A stretch of 64,000 nucleotides of DNA from Pandoraea iniqua (GTDB lineage Bacteria > Pseudomonadota > Gammaproteobacteria > Burkholderiales > Burkholderiaceae). Shown here one piece after another: positions 1-8,326 of this stretch (the stretch's first letter is position 1; the number at the start of each line of letters is the position of its first letter). The notes below the pieces were generated by a model, which ran no database searches, had not been told where the DNA came from, and saw only the letters and a program-made list of their open reading frames with translations. The stretch spans positions 124,001-188,000 of the forward strand of contig NZ_CABPSF010000006.1 of NCBI RefSeq assembly GCF_902459685.1. Reading direction: 5' to 3'. The position numbers were made by a program, and so were the translations under genes.

Positions 1-382
1 CCCCCGTGACCAGTGCAAGCTGCACGCTCGGATGCACCGCACGGTACCCGGCCATCACACGCGCGAAATAGCCTAGCCCGAACGACACCACCGAGCCCAC
101 ACGAATGACGGCCTGATCGGGGTTGCGCAGGTTCAGCGCGAACTCACGGATGTTCTCGAGCCCGGCGTAGCGGCGTTCCACCTCTTCGAACAATGCCAAC
201 GCTTCGGCGGTCGGTTCCAGCCGGCCCCGTGCACGATCGAACAGCGTGAGCCGTGTCAGCCGCTCAAGGTCGGCCACCAGCCGGCTCACGGCCGACTGCG
301 ACGTGCCGAGCACCTGCGCGGCCTTGGTGGTCGTGCGCGTGAGCATCAGCGCCCGAAAGGCGTCGACGTGCCGAAAATCCAT
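1..382 (-). CDS. LysR-family transcriptional regulator, N-terminal part (runs off the window)
   Basis: The first 127 residues begin MDFRHVDAFRALMLTRTTTK and contain a winged helix-turn-helix (AAQVLGTSQSAVSRLVADLE), the standard LysR DNA-binding domain, at about residues 18-40. The start of the effector-binding domain follows (VIRVGSVVSFGLGYFARVMAG). The C-terminus lies beyond base 1, so the effector class cannot be judged. The gene follows the amidohydrolase of the ABC locus in the same direction with a gap of about 66 nt, so it may be the last gene of that operon and its local regulator. That role is inferred from position only. Confidence 0.85.
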   Translation of the reverse strand, partial: MDFRHVDAFRALMLTRTTTKAAQVLGTSQSAVSRLVADLERLTRLTLFDRARGRLEPTAEALALFEEVERRYAGLENIREFALNLRNPDQAVIRVGSVVSFGLGYFARVMAGYRAVHPSVQLALVTG

Positions 383-448
383 CAGGTCTCCCGAAGAGAG
401 GGCGGGGCACCCGAGTGCCCCGACGCGTTTGCCTAAGGTGAGCAGACC

Positions 449-1690
449 CTAGAGCGCAAAAGCGTGGATTTTACCGCCCTTCATCACCATCGGAATCCGC
501 TCGCCTTGCCCCAGCAGGCAGTCGAGCGAGCGCAACGGATCGCCGTCGACAATCAGGACGTCGGCATGCGCGCCCGGCACGATTTCGCCCAACTGGCCCG
601 ACTGTCCCAGCACCTCGGCGCCGACCACTGTGGCACTGCGCAGAATCTCGGCGGGCGAGAGCACTTCGGCACGTAGCCGGAATTCATCCGATTGCAGCCG
701 CTGCGACTCGCCGAGCAGATCCGACCCGTAGCCCATCTTGACGCCGGCTTCGCGGAAGATTTCGAGCGAGCGCAGCCCAGCGGCGTGCACGTCGGCAATT
801 TTCGCCACGCTGTCGTCGGGCAGGCCGAGCGATTTGCCTTCATTCGCGAGCGCATCGTAAGTCACGAGCGTGGGCACCGCGTACGCGCCCTGTTCGGCCA
901 TGAAGCGGGCCGTCGGCACATCGACCAGATTGCCGTGTTCAATCGTGCGCACACCGCATCGCACGGCGCGCTCGATGGCGGCGGCCGTGTACGCGTGTGC
1001 GAGCACATACGTGCCGCGCCCGCGCGCTTCGGCCACGATGGCGCGGATCTCGTCTTCCGAATAGCCCCATGCACCCACGGGATCGGTCGGCGATGCCACG
1101 CCGCCCGAGGCCATGATCTTGATCTGATCGGCGCCCATTTGCAGTTCTTCGCGCACGGCGCGGCGCACTTCGTCCACGCCGTCGGCGACACGCGACAATG
1201 CGCCCACGCGAACACAGCACGGGCAAGGGCCGTCGGTGCCGATGTAGTCGGTGCGGGGGCGGCCATCGCCGTGTCCGCCGGTCTGGCTAATGGCGCGACC
1301 CGATACGAACAGGCGCGGGCCTTCGGCCAAGCCGCTTTCTACCGCGTGCTTGATCGCGTGCCCGGCGCCGCCGGCATCGCGCACGGTCGTGAAGCCGCGC
1401 CGCAACATGCCTTGCAGAATCGGCACCGACTTGAGCGTGACCAGCACGTTGGGCAGATGCGCCTGCGCCGACAGATTGAGCTGCGTGGCATGCACATGCA
1501 CGTGCAGATCGATCAGGCCCGGCATGACGGTCTTGCCGCGCACGTCGATTTCGCGGGCGCTCTGGCTGCGAATCGGTTTGTCCGAGACTTCCTTGATGCG
1601 GCCGTTTTCGATCAGCACCGCGTGATCGCCGCGCAACTCGCCCTTGACCGGATCGAGTAACGCGCAGTTCGACAACAGAATCGACTCCAT
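449..1690 (-). CDS. Amidohydrolase-superfamily metal hydrolase (imidazolonepropionase/prolidase-like)
   Basis: The protein has 413 residues from the ATG at 1690, which follows GGAGGAGAG; an in-frame start 11 codons upstream lacks such a site. The amidohydrolase metal ligands are visible: HVHVH near residue 60, a candidate carboxylated lysine in QIKIMASGGV, histidines in LAHAY and IEHGN, and the aspartate in YGSD. The family hydrolyses cyclic amides, or dipeptides such as Xaa-Pro and Xaa-Arg. There is no signal peptide, so it should be cytoplasmic. It follows an M24 peptidase and a four-gene ABC importer in the same orientation and probably acts on the imported compound. The exact substrate cannot be read from sequence. 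Confidence 0.85.
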   Translation of the reverse strand: MESILLSNCALLDPVKGELRGDHAVLIENGRIKEVSDKPIRSQSAREIDVRGKTVMPGLIDLHVHVHATQLNLSAQAHLPNVLVTLKSVPILQGMLRRGFTTVRDAGGAGHAIKHAVESGLAEGPRLFVSGRAISQTGGHGDGRPRTDYIGTDGPCPCCVRVGALSRVADGVDEVRRAVREELQMGADQIKIMASGGVASPTDPVGAWGYSEDEIRAIVAEARGRGTYVLAHAYTAAAIERAVRCGVRTIEHGNLVDVPTARFMAEQGAYAVPTLVTYDALANEGKSLGLPDDSVAKIADVHAAGLRSLEIFREAGVKMGYGSDLLGESQRLQSDEFRLRAEVLSPAEILRSATVVGAEVLGQSGQLGEIVPGAHADVLIVDGDPLRSLDCLLGQGERIPMVMKGGKIHAFAL

Positions 1691-1797
1691 AATCTCTCCT
1701 CCCAGACGGTGTCTCTCAAGCACCGTGCACGCTTGGGGTGCGCGGTGCTATGCGTATCGTGTCTCTTGTGTGTTTCTCGTGTGCGTATCGTGCGCGC

Positions 1798-2994
1798 TCA
1801 GTCGATGGTGGCGTGGGCCAGCGTGCGCGGCGTGCGTGTGAGCATTTCGGGGGTGTCGCCGGTGACGACGGAGTCGTCCAGCCGGAAGCCGCCCAGCCCA
1901 TAGACATAGATGCCCGGCTCGGCGGAATAGACCTCGTTGGCCAGCAGCGGACGATGATTGAACGCCATGTCGTCCGGATATTCGTGGCCGATGATGCCCA
2001 TGCCATGACCGGTGCGATGGCGGATGTATTCACCGCAACCGGCCTTTTCGATGACGGCCTGTGCAGCGGCGTCGATGCCCGAGACGGGCCGGCCGGTCAC
2101 CGCCGCATTCACCGCGGCTTCGTTGGCGGCGCGCGCCACTTCATAAAACTTCGCCTGATCGCTCGACGGCTTACCGCAGAACCACGTACGTTCGTTCTCG
2201 ATCACGAGCCCGTTCAGGCGCGGGATCACGATGTTCACCAGCCCGTCGCCCTCGCGGATCACCGCGCCGCACGACGCGCCGTCGCCATGCGGCGAGGCCG
2301 ACGCGGGGCCGGAAAGTGTCCAGCAACGCATGACTTCCAGATTCTCGCCGGGGAACCGCTTTGCGCCTTCGGTGACCATCAGGGCCGCCATCGAGTAATC
2401 GAGTTCCTGCACGAGCCGTCCCGGGCGAATGTTCTCGCGATAGCGGTCCTGCACCCAGTCGGCAAGTTCGGACGCCGCGCGCATGATGGCAATCTCTTCC
2501 GCATGCTTGACCCAGCGCAGCGAGCGCATTTCGGCGAGCATCGGCACCAGCTTCGCATCAGGCAGCGACGCGCTGGCACGCGCGAGCGGGCCGCCCGCCG
2601 CATCCACGCCGATGCGCGCGCCCGCGAGACCAGCGGCACGAAGGCGTTCTGCGATAAGCGAGGGCACCTCGGCAAGCAACGGCAGACGCTGCGTCACACG
2701 CGGATGCTCGGCGTACAGCGAGACGCGGTCGAGATCGAGCCAAAGATGGCCCCGTTCACGCGCCATCATCAGGTGGTGTGTGGACAGCTCGTTCATGACC
2801 GCGAACGGCTCGCCGTCACGCGGCACACACACGGCAATCGGGCGCTCCCACGTCTGCACGTCGACGTGAAAGTTGGTCGCCCACTGGAAGAAGTCGGCGG
2901 CGGTGAAGATCAGAGCATCGACGCGCGTGTGATCCATCAGATCGTTCATCAGATCGCGGCGGTACTGGCGGGTAGCATCGGAGAGTGTCGGCAT
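1798..2994 (-). CDS. M24-family metallopeptidase (Xaa-Pro aminopeptidase/creatinase fold)
   Basis: This is a 398-residue pita-bread-fold protein. The N-terminal creatinase-like domain includes FFQWATNFHVDVQTW, and the C-terminal catalytic domain contains HRTGHGMGIIGHEYP. The GDGASCG, IVIPRLNG and RLDDSVVTG segments lie where M24 metal ligands normally sit, but several are not the canonical Asp/Asp/His/Glu/Glu set. A creatinase-like, metal-independent hydrolase is therefore possible. The start at 2994 is preceded by AAAGGA. It lies downstream of ABC permease 3095-4015 and upstream of the amidohydrolase, consistent with a catabolic operon for a small peptide, N-methyl amino acid or guanidino compound (inference). 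Confidence 0.82.
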   Translation of the reverse strand: MPTLSDATRQYRRDLMNDLMDHTRVDALIFTAADFFQWATNFHVDVQTWERPIAVCVPRDGEPFAVMNELSTHHLMMARERGHLWLDLDRVSLYAEHPRVTQRLPLLAEVPSLIAERLRAAGLAGARIGVDAAGGPLARASASLPDAKLVPMLAEMRSLRWVKHAEEIAIMRAASELADWVQDRYRENIRPGRLVQELDYSMAALMVTEGAKRFPGENLEVMRCWTLSGPASASPHGDGASCGAVIREGDGLVNIVIPRLNGLVIENERTWFCGKPSSDQAKFYEVARAANEAAVNAAVTGRPVSGIDAAAQAVIEKAGCGEYIRHRTGHGMGIIGHEYPDDMAFNHRPLLANEVYSAEPGIYVYGLGGFRLDDSVVTGDTPEMLTRTPRTLAHATID

Positions 2995-3094
2995 GGCGGA
3001 ATCCTTTCGATCGGTAATGTCCGGCGCAGTCGGGTGAAGAGGCCCTGAGCCGGTGGAGATCAGCACGTTCAGTGATGCATCGCATTCGGATCAT

Positions 3095-4015
3095 TCAGGT
3101 CATCATCGTCTTCGCGTAGCGGCGCTGAATGACCCAATGCGAGGCGATGGCGAGCGCAAACGTCACCACCATCGAGACAAGCGAGAGCACGGCACCGAAC
3201 GGCCAGTTGTTCGCCTTCGCGATCTGGTCGTAGATGGACGGCGTCATCATCGTGATGCCGGTGCCGCCGAGCAGCACGGGCGTCGCATAAGCGTTCATGC
3301 ACAGGATGAACACGAGCATCGTGCCCGCCGCAATGCCGGGGGCCGCCATCGGCAGAATCACGCGGGTGAGCGTTTGCCGGAAGGTGGCGCCGAGGTTGCG
3401 GGCTGCTTCTTCGACGGAGAAGTCCATGCCTTCGAGCACGCTCTGCAACGTGAGAATCATGTACGGCAACACCACCGCCGTAGTGCCCACGACCACGGCG
3501 AATGGCGTGTAAAGCAGGCGGATCGGCTGCGGCACGATGCCCAGCGAGACGAGCAGCGAGTTGACGAAGCCGGCATTGCCGAGCATCACCATCCAGCCCG
3601 CTGCGCGCACCACATTGCCCACCAGCAGCGGGAACACCAGCAAGATCACCAGCAGGCTCTTGAAGCGGCTCTGCGTGCGCGCCAGCACGTACGCGACCGG
3701 AAAGCCGAGCACGAGCGCGAGCGCAGTGCAAAGCGTGGCGACTTTGATGGTGGTCCACAACACCGACAGGTAATACGGGTCGGTGAAGAACTTGATGTAG
3801 TTCTCGCCGGTGATGGCGGCCTGCATCATGTCGACCGGATCGAACCGGTTCAGGCTGTAGCGCAGCAGTTGCAGCCCGGGCAGCACGATCACGACCAACA
3901 CGACGAGCGTGGCGGGAAACGCCAGCGCACCGCCCGTGAAGGCGCCGCGCACCGCGCGGGCGGTGGCGGCTCGGGATGTGGGCGAGGTCGAGGGGAGGCG
4001 GGTCGGCGATGGCAT
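3095..4015 (-). CDS. ABC transporter permease (PotB-type, spermidine/putrescine-like importer)
   Basis: A 306-residue inner-membrane protein with about six hydrophobic helices. The EAA motif (EEAARNLGATFRQTLTRVILP) near residues 205-225 contacts the ATPase. The ATG at 4015 begins MPSPTRLP; the frame stays open far upstream across the binding-protein gene, but only this start fits the family length. It is the first permease type of the PotB/PotC pair. The solute-binding protein (4051-5115) lies 35 nt upstream and the M24 peptidase downstream. Substrate specificity is not visible in permeases. Confidence 0.9.
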   Translation of the reverse strand: MPSPTRLPSTSPTSRAATARAVRGAFTGGALAFPATLVVLVVIVLPGLQLLRYSLNRFDPVDMMQAAITGENYIKFFTDPYYLSVLWTTIKVATLCTALALVLGFPVAYVLARTQSRFKSLLVILLVFPLLVGNVVRAAGWMVMLGNAGFVNSLLVSLGIVPQPIRLLYTPFAVVVGTTAVVLPYMILTLQSVLEGMDFSVEEAARNLGATFRQTLTRVILPMAAPGIAAGTMLVFILCMNAYATPVLLGGTGITMMTPSIYDQIAKANNWPFGAVLSLVSMVVTFALAIASHWVIQRRYAKTMMT

Positions 4016-4050
4016 GGTTGACTCAGGGGAATCTGGCGCAGCTGCGGCGT

Positions 4051-5115
4051 TCACAGGCCCACCTTGAATTCCTTGTTCCAGAAGTCGAGCAGCGCCGGCT
4101 TGTCGGCGGTGAATTTGGCGTAGTCGAGCTTGACCATGCGATCGAGTTCGGCGTTCGTGAAGCCCACGCTCTGTTGCAGTGCGGGCGGCAGGTTGGCGTT
4201 CTTGACCGTCGGCGCATAGCCCATCGTTTCGGCGAAACCGATCTGCGCGCGCGGGTCGAGCATTGCGTTCAGATAGTTGAAACCGCACATCTTCGACTGC
4301 GAGTTTTTCGGCACGGCCGCTTCGAACGTCACCGGCACGGCACCTTCCTTCGGCACCACGTATTCGATCGGCACGCCGGCCTTCTTCCATTGCAGCGCGC
4401 GCGCTTTCCACATGCAGGTGAACCAGATGTCGCCGCTCTTGAGAGCAGACGCTACGGCTTCGTTCGACGGGTACACCTTCGGTTGCTGCGACTTGCGCAA
4501 CTCGCGCAGGAACTGCATGCCACCAGCGGTATCGCCATCTTTGTGGCCTGCCGCGAGCGAGCTGCTCACCACGTTGAAGTTGTAGAGGATGTCGGAGAAG
4601 CCGACTTTGCCCTTGAGCTTCGGATCGAGCGCGGCCATGAACGAGTCGGGTTTCGTGCCGAGTTTTTCCGGGTTGTACACGATCACCATCGCACTGAAGA
4701 TGTGCGGGATCGAGTACGGACGGCGCAGCGATTCGAGCGTGTTGGCGAGGTTCGGCACGAGCTTCGCGTCGATGGGTTCGAGAATGCCCGAGCGGTTGAT
4801 GTCGTACATGTCGAGGTCGGCCAGACAGGCGACGTCGAGCGAGCCGCGGCGCGACGCTTTTTCGGCGCGCAGCTTGGTCATGCGCGCGACCTGATCGGCC
4901 GAGTCGTACGTGACCTTGCCACCGGCGGCTTCGATGATCGGCTTGCCGATGTTCTGTTCGAGCAGATTCAGATAGTCGCCGCCCCACGTGCCCACCACCA
5001 CGTTCGGGCAGGCATCGGCCGCGCGTGCCGAGAGGGCTTCGAGGCCGAGCGCCGGGGCGAGCACCAGGCCGGAGGCGGTCTTGAGAAACGTGCGGCGGTT
5101 CAGGGCGTGCGTCAT
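4051..5115 (-). CDS. Periplasmic solute-binding protein of a PotD-type ABC importer, Tat signal
   Basis: The 354-residue protein starts at the ATG at 5115, preceded by AGGAAGGA. It opens MTHALNRRTFLKTASGLVLA, with a twin-arginine RRTFLK motif, and has a probable AxA cleavage site near LSARAADA, so it is predicted to be exported folded by Tat. The mature part resembles extracellular solute-binding family 1 (spermidine/putrescine, iron or small polar ligands): CPNVVVGTWGGDYLNLLEQN at its start and IWFTCMWKARALQWKK further on. It gives the importer its specificity, but the ligand is unknown. The neighbouring M24 peptidase and amidohydrolase argue for an amide- or peptide-like substrate. Confidence 0.9.
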   Translation of the reverse strand: MTHALNRRTFLKTASGLVLAPALGLEALSARAADACPNVVVGTWGGDYLNLLEQNIGKPIIEAAGGKVTYDSADQVARMTKLRAEKASRRGSLDVACLADLDMYDINRSGILEPIDAKLVPNLANTLESLRRPYSIPHIFSAMVIVYNPEKLGTKPDSFMAALDPKLKGKVGFSDILYNFNVVSSSLAAGHKDGDTAGGMQFLRELRKSQQPKVYPSNEAVASALKSGDIWFTCMWKARALQWKKAGVPIEYVVPKEGAVPVTFEAAVPKNSQSKMCGFNYLNAMLDPRAQIGFAETMGYAPTVKNANLPPALQQSVGFTNAELDRMVKLDYAKFTADKPALLDFWNKEFKVGL

Positions 5116-5190
5116 GTCGTCATCCTTCCTAACGTGAGGCCGAAACAAAGGGCGGCACCGGTACGGGACCGCTGGTAAGAAAACAGAGAG

Positions 5191-6243
5191 TCAGGCGTTG
5201 AACAGCAGGCAGTCGCCGGGGGCGAAACACGCCTTGAGCATCTGGCCCGGCGCATATCGCCCGGCGCTGTCGCTTGCTGTGTTCGGCACATGCGCGACCA
5301 GCATCTCGCCGTGCGGGCTCTTCAGACGCAGTTCGAGCGTGGAGCCGAGATAAATCGTCTGATCGACGGTCACCGGCACCGCGCTTTCGTTGCCGACCGG
5401 CGCATCGGTCAGGCGCAGGCGCTCCGGCCGGATGCCGAGCGTGATGGCGTCGGGCGCAGCGTTGGCGAGGGCAAATCGCTCGCCCTTCGCGGTGACGAAA
5501 TGACCGTCGTTCATGCGGCCAGCGAGGAAATTCATCTTGCCGAGGAAGTTCGCTACGAACGGGTTGGCCGGACGCTCGTAGAGCGCGTCGGCGGTGCCGA
5601 TCTGCTGCACGCGGCCGTCGTGCATCACGGCCAGACGGTCGGCAATGGCGAGCGCTTCTTCCTGATCGTGGGTGACGAAAATCGTGGTGAGACCGAGACG
5701 CTGTTGCAGCGCGCGAATCTCTTCGCGCACTTCGGTGCGCAGCTTGGCGTCGAGGTTCGAGAGCGGTTCGTCGAGCAGAAAGACGTCGGGCCGTATCGCA
5801 AGCGCGCGAGCAATCGCCACGCGTTGCTGCTGTCCGCCGGAGAGCTGGCGCGGGTAGCGATCGGCCAGTTGGGTCAGCCGCACCATGTCGAGCGCTTCAC
5901 GCACGCGGGTCGCGCGATCGGCGCTCGAGACGCGGCGCATTTCCAGCCCGAACGCGACATTTTCCGCGACGGTCATATGCGGGAAGAGCGCATAGCGTTG
6001 AAACACCATGCCCGTGTTGCGCCGGTGCGGCGGCAGGCGCGACACCTCTTTGCCGCCGATCCAGATTTCGCCGTCGGTCGGTTCCACAAACCCCGCGACC
6101 ATGCGCAGCGTCGTGGTCTTGCCGCAGCCGCTCGGGCCGAGGAAGGCGACGAGTTCGCCTTCGGCAATGTCGAGCGAGAAGTCGGCCACTGCCGCCGAGT
6201 TGCCGTATTGCTTGCGCAGACCGCGCAGACAGACGTTGGCCAT
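5191..6243 (-). CDS. ABC transporter ATPase (PotA-type)
   Basis: The 350-residue ATPase shows Walker [10 protein letters not shown] near residue 36, the signature [15 protein letters not shown] near 135, Walker [15 protein letters not shown] near 155, and the switch histidine in [10 protein letters not shown]. The C-terminal third is a TOBE-type regulatory domain, typical of spermidine and sugar importers. It overlaps no neighbour: the PotC-type permease ends one base upstream of its start codon (6245 against 6243), so translation is probably coupled. It energises uptake through the two permeases encoded on either side. Confidence 0.93.
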   Translation of the reverse strand: MANVCLRGLRKQYGNSAAVADFSLDIAEGELVAFLGPSGCGKTTTLRMVAGFVEPTDGEIWIGGKEVSRLPPHRRNTGMVFQRYALFPHMTVAENVAFGLEMRRVSSADRATRVREALDMVRLTQLADRYPRQLSGGQQQRVAIARALAIRPDVFLLDEPLSNLDAKLRTEVREEIRALQQRLGLTTIFVTHDQEEALAIADRLAVMHDGRVQQIGTADALYERPANPFVANFLGKMNFLAGRMNDGHFVTAKGERFALANAAPDAITLGIRPERLRLTDAPVGNESAVPVTVDQTIYLGSTLELRLKSPHGEMLVAHVPNTASDSAGRYAPGQMLKACFAPGDCLLFNA

Positions 6244-6244
6244 G

Positions 6245-7144
6245 TCAGATCACCTGGCTGAGTTTGACGAAGCGATCGGTGATCAGCATGACGATGCCGA
6301 GCAACACGATCTGCGCGGCAGAGACCGCCGCAATCGTCGGGTCGAGGTTGAATTCGAGGTACTGCATGATCGCGATGGGCAGCGTGGTCTTGCCCGGGCC
6401 GACGAGCGGCAGCGTGAGTTCGAGGTTCTCGAACGACACGATGAAGCTGAACAACACGGCGGCGACGATGGCCGGGCGCAGCATCGGCAGCGTGACGCGC
6501 CAGAGCGTGCGCCACGGGCCGGCGCCGAGGTTGCGCGCAGCCTCTTCGATGGTGCCGTCGATCTGCGCGAGGCTCGCGCCGACGAGACGCATCGTCCACG
6601 GAATGGTGAGGCAGATGTGCGCGACGACCAGTCCGGTGAAGGTGCCGACGATATCCACATCGAAGATGTTTTCGGCGCGCAGATAAAACAGGTAAGTCGC
6701 GATGCCGGCAACGATGCCGGGCACGACCAGCGGCAGCAGCAAGACGTTGCCGAGCGTGCGGCGACCGGGGAAACGATAACGCGCGAGTGCGAGTGAAGCG
6801 GCTACGCCGAGAATGACGCCGCCGATGGCTGCGCACGCAGCGAGTTGCAGAGACAGGAGGAAACCGTTGGCGAACGCGGCATTGCGCCACGCGTTGGCGT
6901 ACCACGACAGCGTGTAGCCGCTGGGCGGGAAGGTGATGATCGCGTCGTTGAAGAAGCTCAGCCAGATCACGAAAATCAGCGGGCTGAGCATGAACAGGTA
7001 GATCAGCGTGACACCGGCGCGCACGGCCCATTTGCCGGCTGAAATGCCGCGCGGCTTGCCTGCCGGTAACCGTAGCGTGTCGCTTGGCGCACCGCCTTGC
7101 AGCGTGCCCGGCACCCCACTCTGTTCCATCGAAGTCTGCGTCAT
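6245..7144 (-). CDS. ABC transporter permease (PotC-type)
   Basis: The 299-residue membrane protein starts at the ATG at 7144 (MTQTSMEQSGV), chosen because GGAAGGG precedes it; the open frame extends another 30 codons into the promoter region. It has about six transmembrane segments and the EAA loop EEAARNLGAGPWRTLWRVTLP. It is the first gene of the minus-strand ABC operon, so the promoter and operator should lie between 7145 and 7341, where a 24-bp palindrome is found. Confidence 0.9.
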   Translation of the reverse strand: MTQTSMEQSGVPGTLQGGAPSDTLRLPAGKPRGISAGKWAVRAGVTLIYLFMLSPLIFVIWLSFFNDAIITFPPSGYTLSWYANAWRNAAFANGFLLSLQLAACAAIGGVILGVAASLALARYRFPGRRTLGNVLLLPLVVPGIVAGIATYLFYLRAENIFDVDIVGTFTGLVVAHICLTIPWTMRLVGASLAQIDGTIEEAARNLGAGPWRTLWRVTLPMLRPAIVAAVLFSFIVSFENLELTLPLVGPGKTTLPIAIMQYLEFNLDPTIAAVSAAQIVLLGIVMLITDRFVKLSQVI

Positions 7145-7197
7145 TGGCACCCTTCCCGGTATCGTGGATTCGATGCAATTTTGAATTGATCGAAACG

Positions 7198-7221
7198 TTG
7201 ATATGCAAATTAGCATATCAA
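7198..7221. promoter_or_regulatory. 24-bp near-perfect palindrome, candidate operator of the ABC operon
   Basis: The arms are TTGATATGC (7198-7206) and GCATATCAA (7213-7221), separated by AAATTA. The inner AATT is also self-complementary, so only one base pair of the 24-mer is unmatched. It lies 54-77 bp upstream of the first permease start, in the only sizeable gap before the operon. This suits a dimeric repressor or activator site. Which regulator binds, the LysR at the end of the locus or another, is unknown. Confidence 0.6.
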
Positions 7222-7341
7222 AATCGACATGCAAACCGGAAAGCTGTCAGGGTTTCAACGGAGGCGGGAGAGGTATTCAGAATGCGTTCCGCACAGCGGC
7301 ATGGCGGAACGCGGGCAGGTGAGTTTTGACTCGGACTTGCG

Positions 7342-8289
7342 TCAGTCTTGCCAGAGTTGGCGTACGGTGGCGAGCGCGCGTTGCGGTGCATCGCTGGCGG
7401 TGCAGTCGACGATATGACGTTCGGGCATCGAGCGCAGCCACGTGAGCTGACGCTTGCACAACTGGCGCGTGGCGAAGATGCCCTTGTCGCGCATGGTGTC
7501 GTAATCGGTTTCGCCGTCGAGGTATTCCCACACCTGACGGTAGCCCACGCAACGCATCGACGGCAGGCCGGGATCGAGATCGCCGCGCGCGCGCAGACGC
7601 TCGACTTCTTCGATGAAACCGGCGGCGAGCATCAGGCGAAAACGCTCGGCAATGCGCGTGTGCAACACCGCGCGATCGCTCGGTTCCAGCGCGACGGGAA
7701 TGAACGTGTGTGGCGATGCTTCGGCAGGGGCCTGCGCCTGTTCGGCGAGCCATTGCGACATCGGTTTGCCCGACAACTCGAAAATTTCGAGTGCGCGTTG
7801 CACGCGTTGCGAATCGTTCGGCGCGAGACGCGCGGCAGTGACCGGATCGACGGCGGCCAGCCGCGCATGCATCGCCGGCCAGCCATCGCGTGCGGCTTCC
7901 TCATCGAGGCGGGCACGCACGTCGGCATCGGCGGACGGCAACGGCGACAAGCCTTGCGTAAGCGCCTTGTAGTAGAGCATGGTGCCGCCCACGAGCAATG
8001 GCCGGCGACCGCGCGCGGTGATCTCGTCGACCAGACGCAGCGTGTCGTTGCGAAACTGGGCTGCCGAGTAGGCGTCGCGCGGATCGATGATGTCGATCAG
8101 GTGATGCGGCACGGCGGCGAGTTCGGCGGCGCTGGGCTTGGCCGTGCCGATGTCCATCTCGCGATAGACGAGGGCGGAGTCGACGCTGATGATTTCGATC
8201 GGTGTGTCTTGCGCGAGCGCAAGCGCGGCAGCGGTCTTGCCGGAGGCCGTCGGGCCCAGCAGGCAGATGATCGGGGGCGGGTGATTCAT
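7342..8289 (-). CDS. miaA: tRNA dimethylallyltransferase MiaA
   Basis: MiaA transfers a dimethylallyl group to A37 of tRNAs reading UNN codons. The 315-residue protein has the P-loop [11 protein letters not shown] near residue 9, the [18 protein letters not shown] segment and [15 protein letters not shown], all diagnostic. The ATG at 8289 follows a GGAAG sequence; an upstream in-frame ATG at 8325 lies against the mutL stop. It sits 37 nt downstream of mutL in the same orientation, the common mutL-miaA arrangement, so the two are probably co-transcribed. Confidence 0.97.
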   Translation of the reverse strand: MNHPPPIICLLGPTASGKTAAALALAQDTPIEIISVDSALVYREMDIGTAKPSAAELAAVPHHLIDIIDPRDAYSAAQFRNDTLRLVDEITARGRRPLLVGGTMLYYKALTQGLSPLPSADADVRARLDEEAARDGWPAMHARLAAVDPVTAARLAPNDSQRVQRALEIFELSGKPMSQWLAEQAQAPAEASPHTFIPVALEPSDRAVLHTRIAERFRLMLAAGFIEEVERLRARGDLDPGLPSMRCVGYRQVWEYLDGETDYDTMRDKGIFATRQLCKRQLTWLRSMPERHIVDCTASDAPQRALATVRQLWQD

Positions 8290-8326
8290 GGACTTCCGGA
8301 TATCTTGTCGTGCTTGGTGCTGCAAC

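Noticed and set aside
3095-4987. 630-codon minus-strand frame spanning the permease and part of the binding protein
   Set aside because: Only the last 306 codons encode a membrane permease; the upstream part is an out-of-frame reading of the binding-protein gene.
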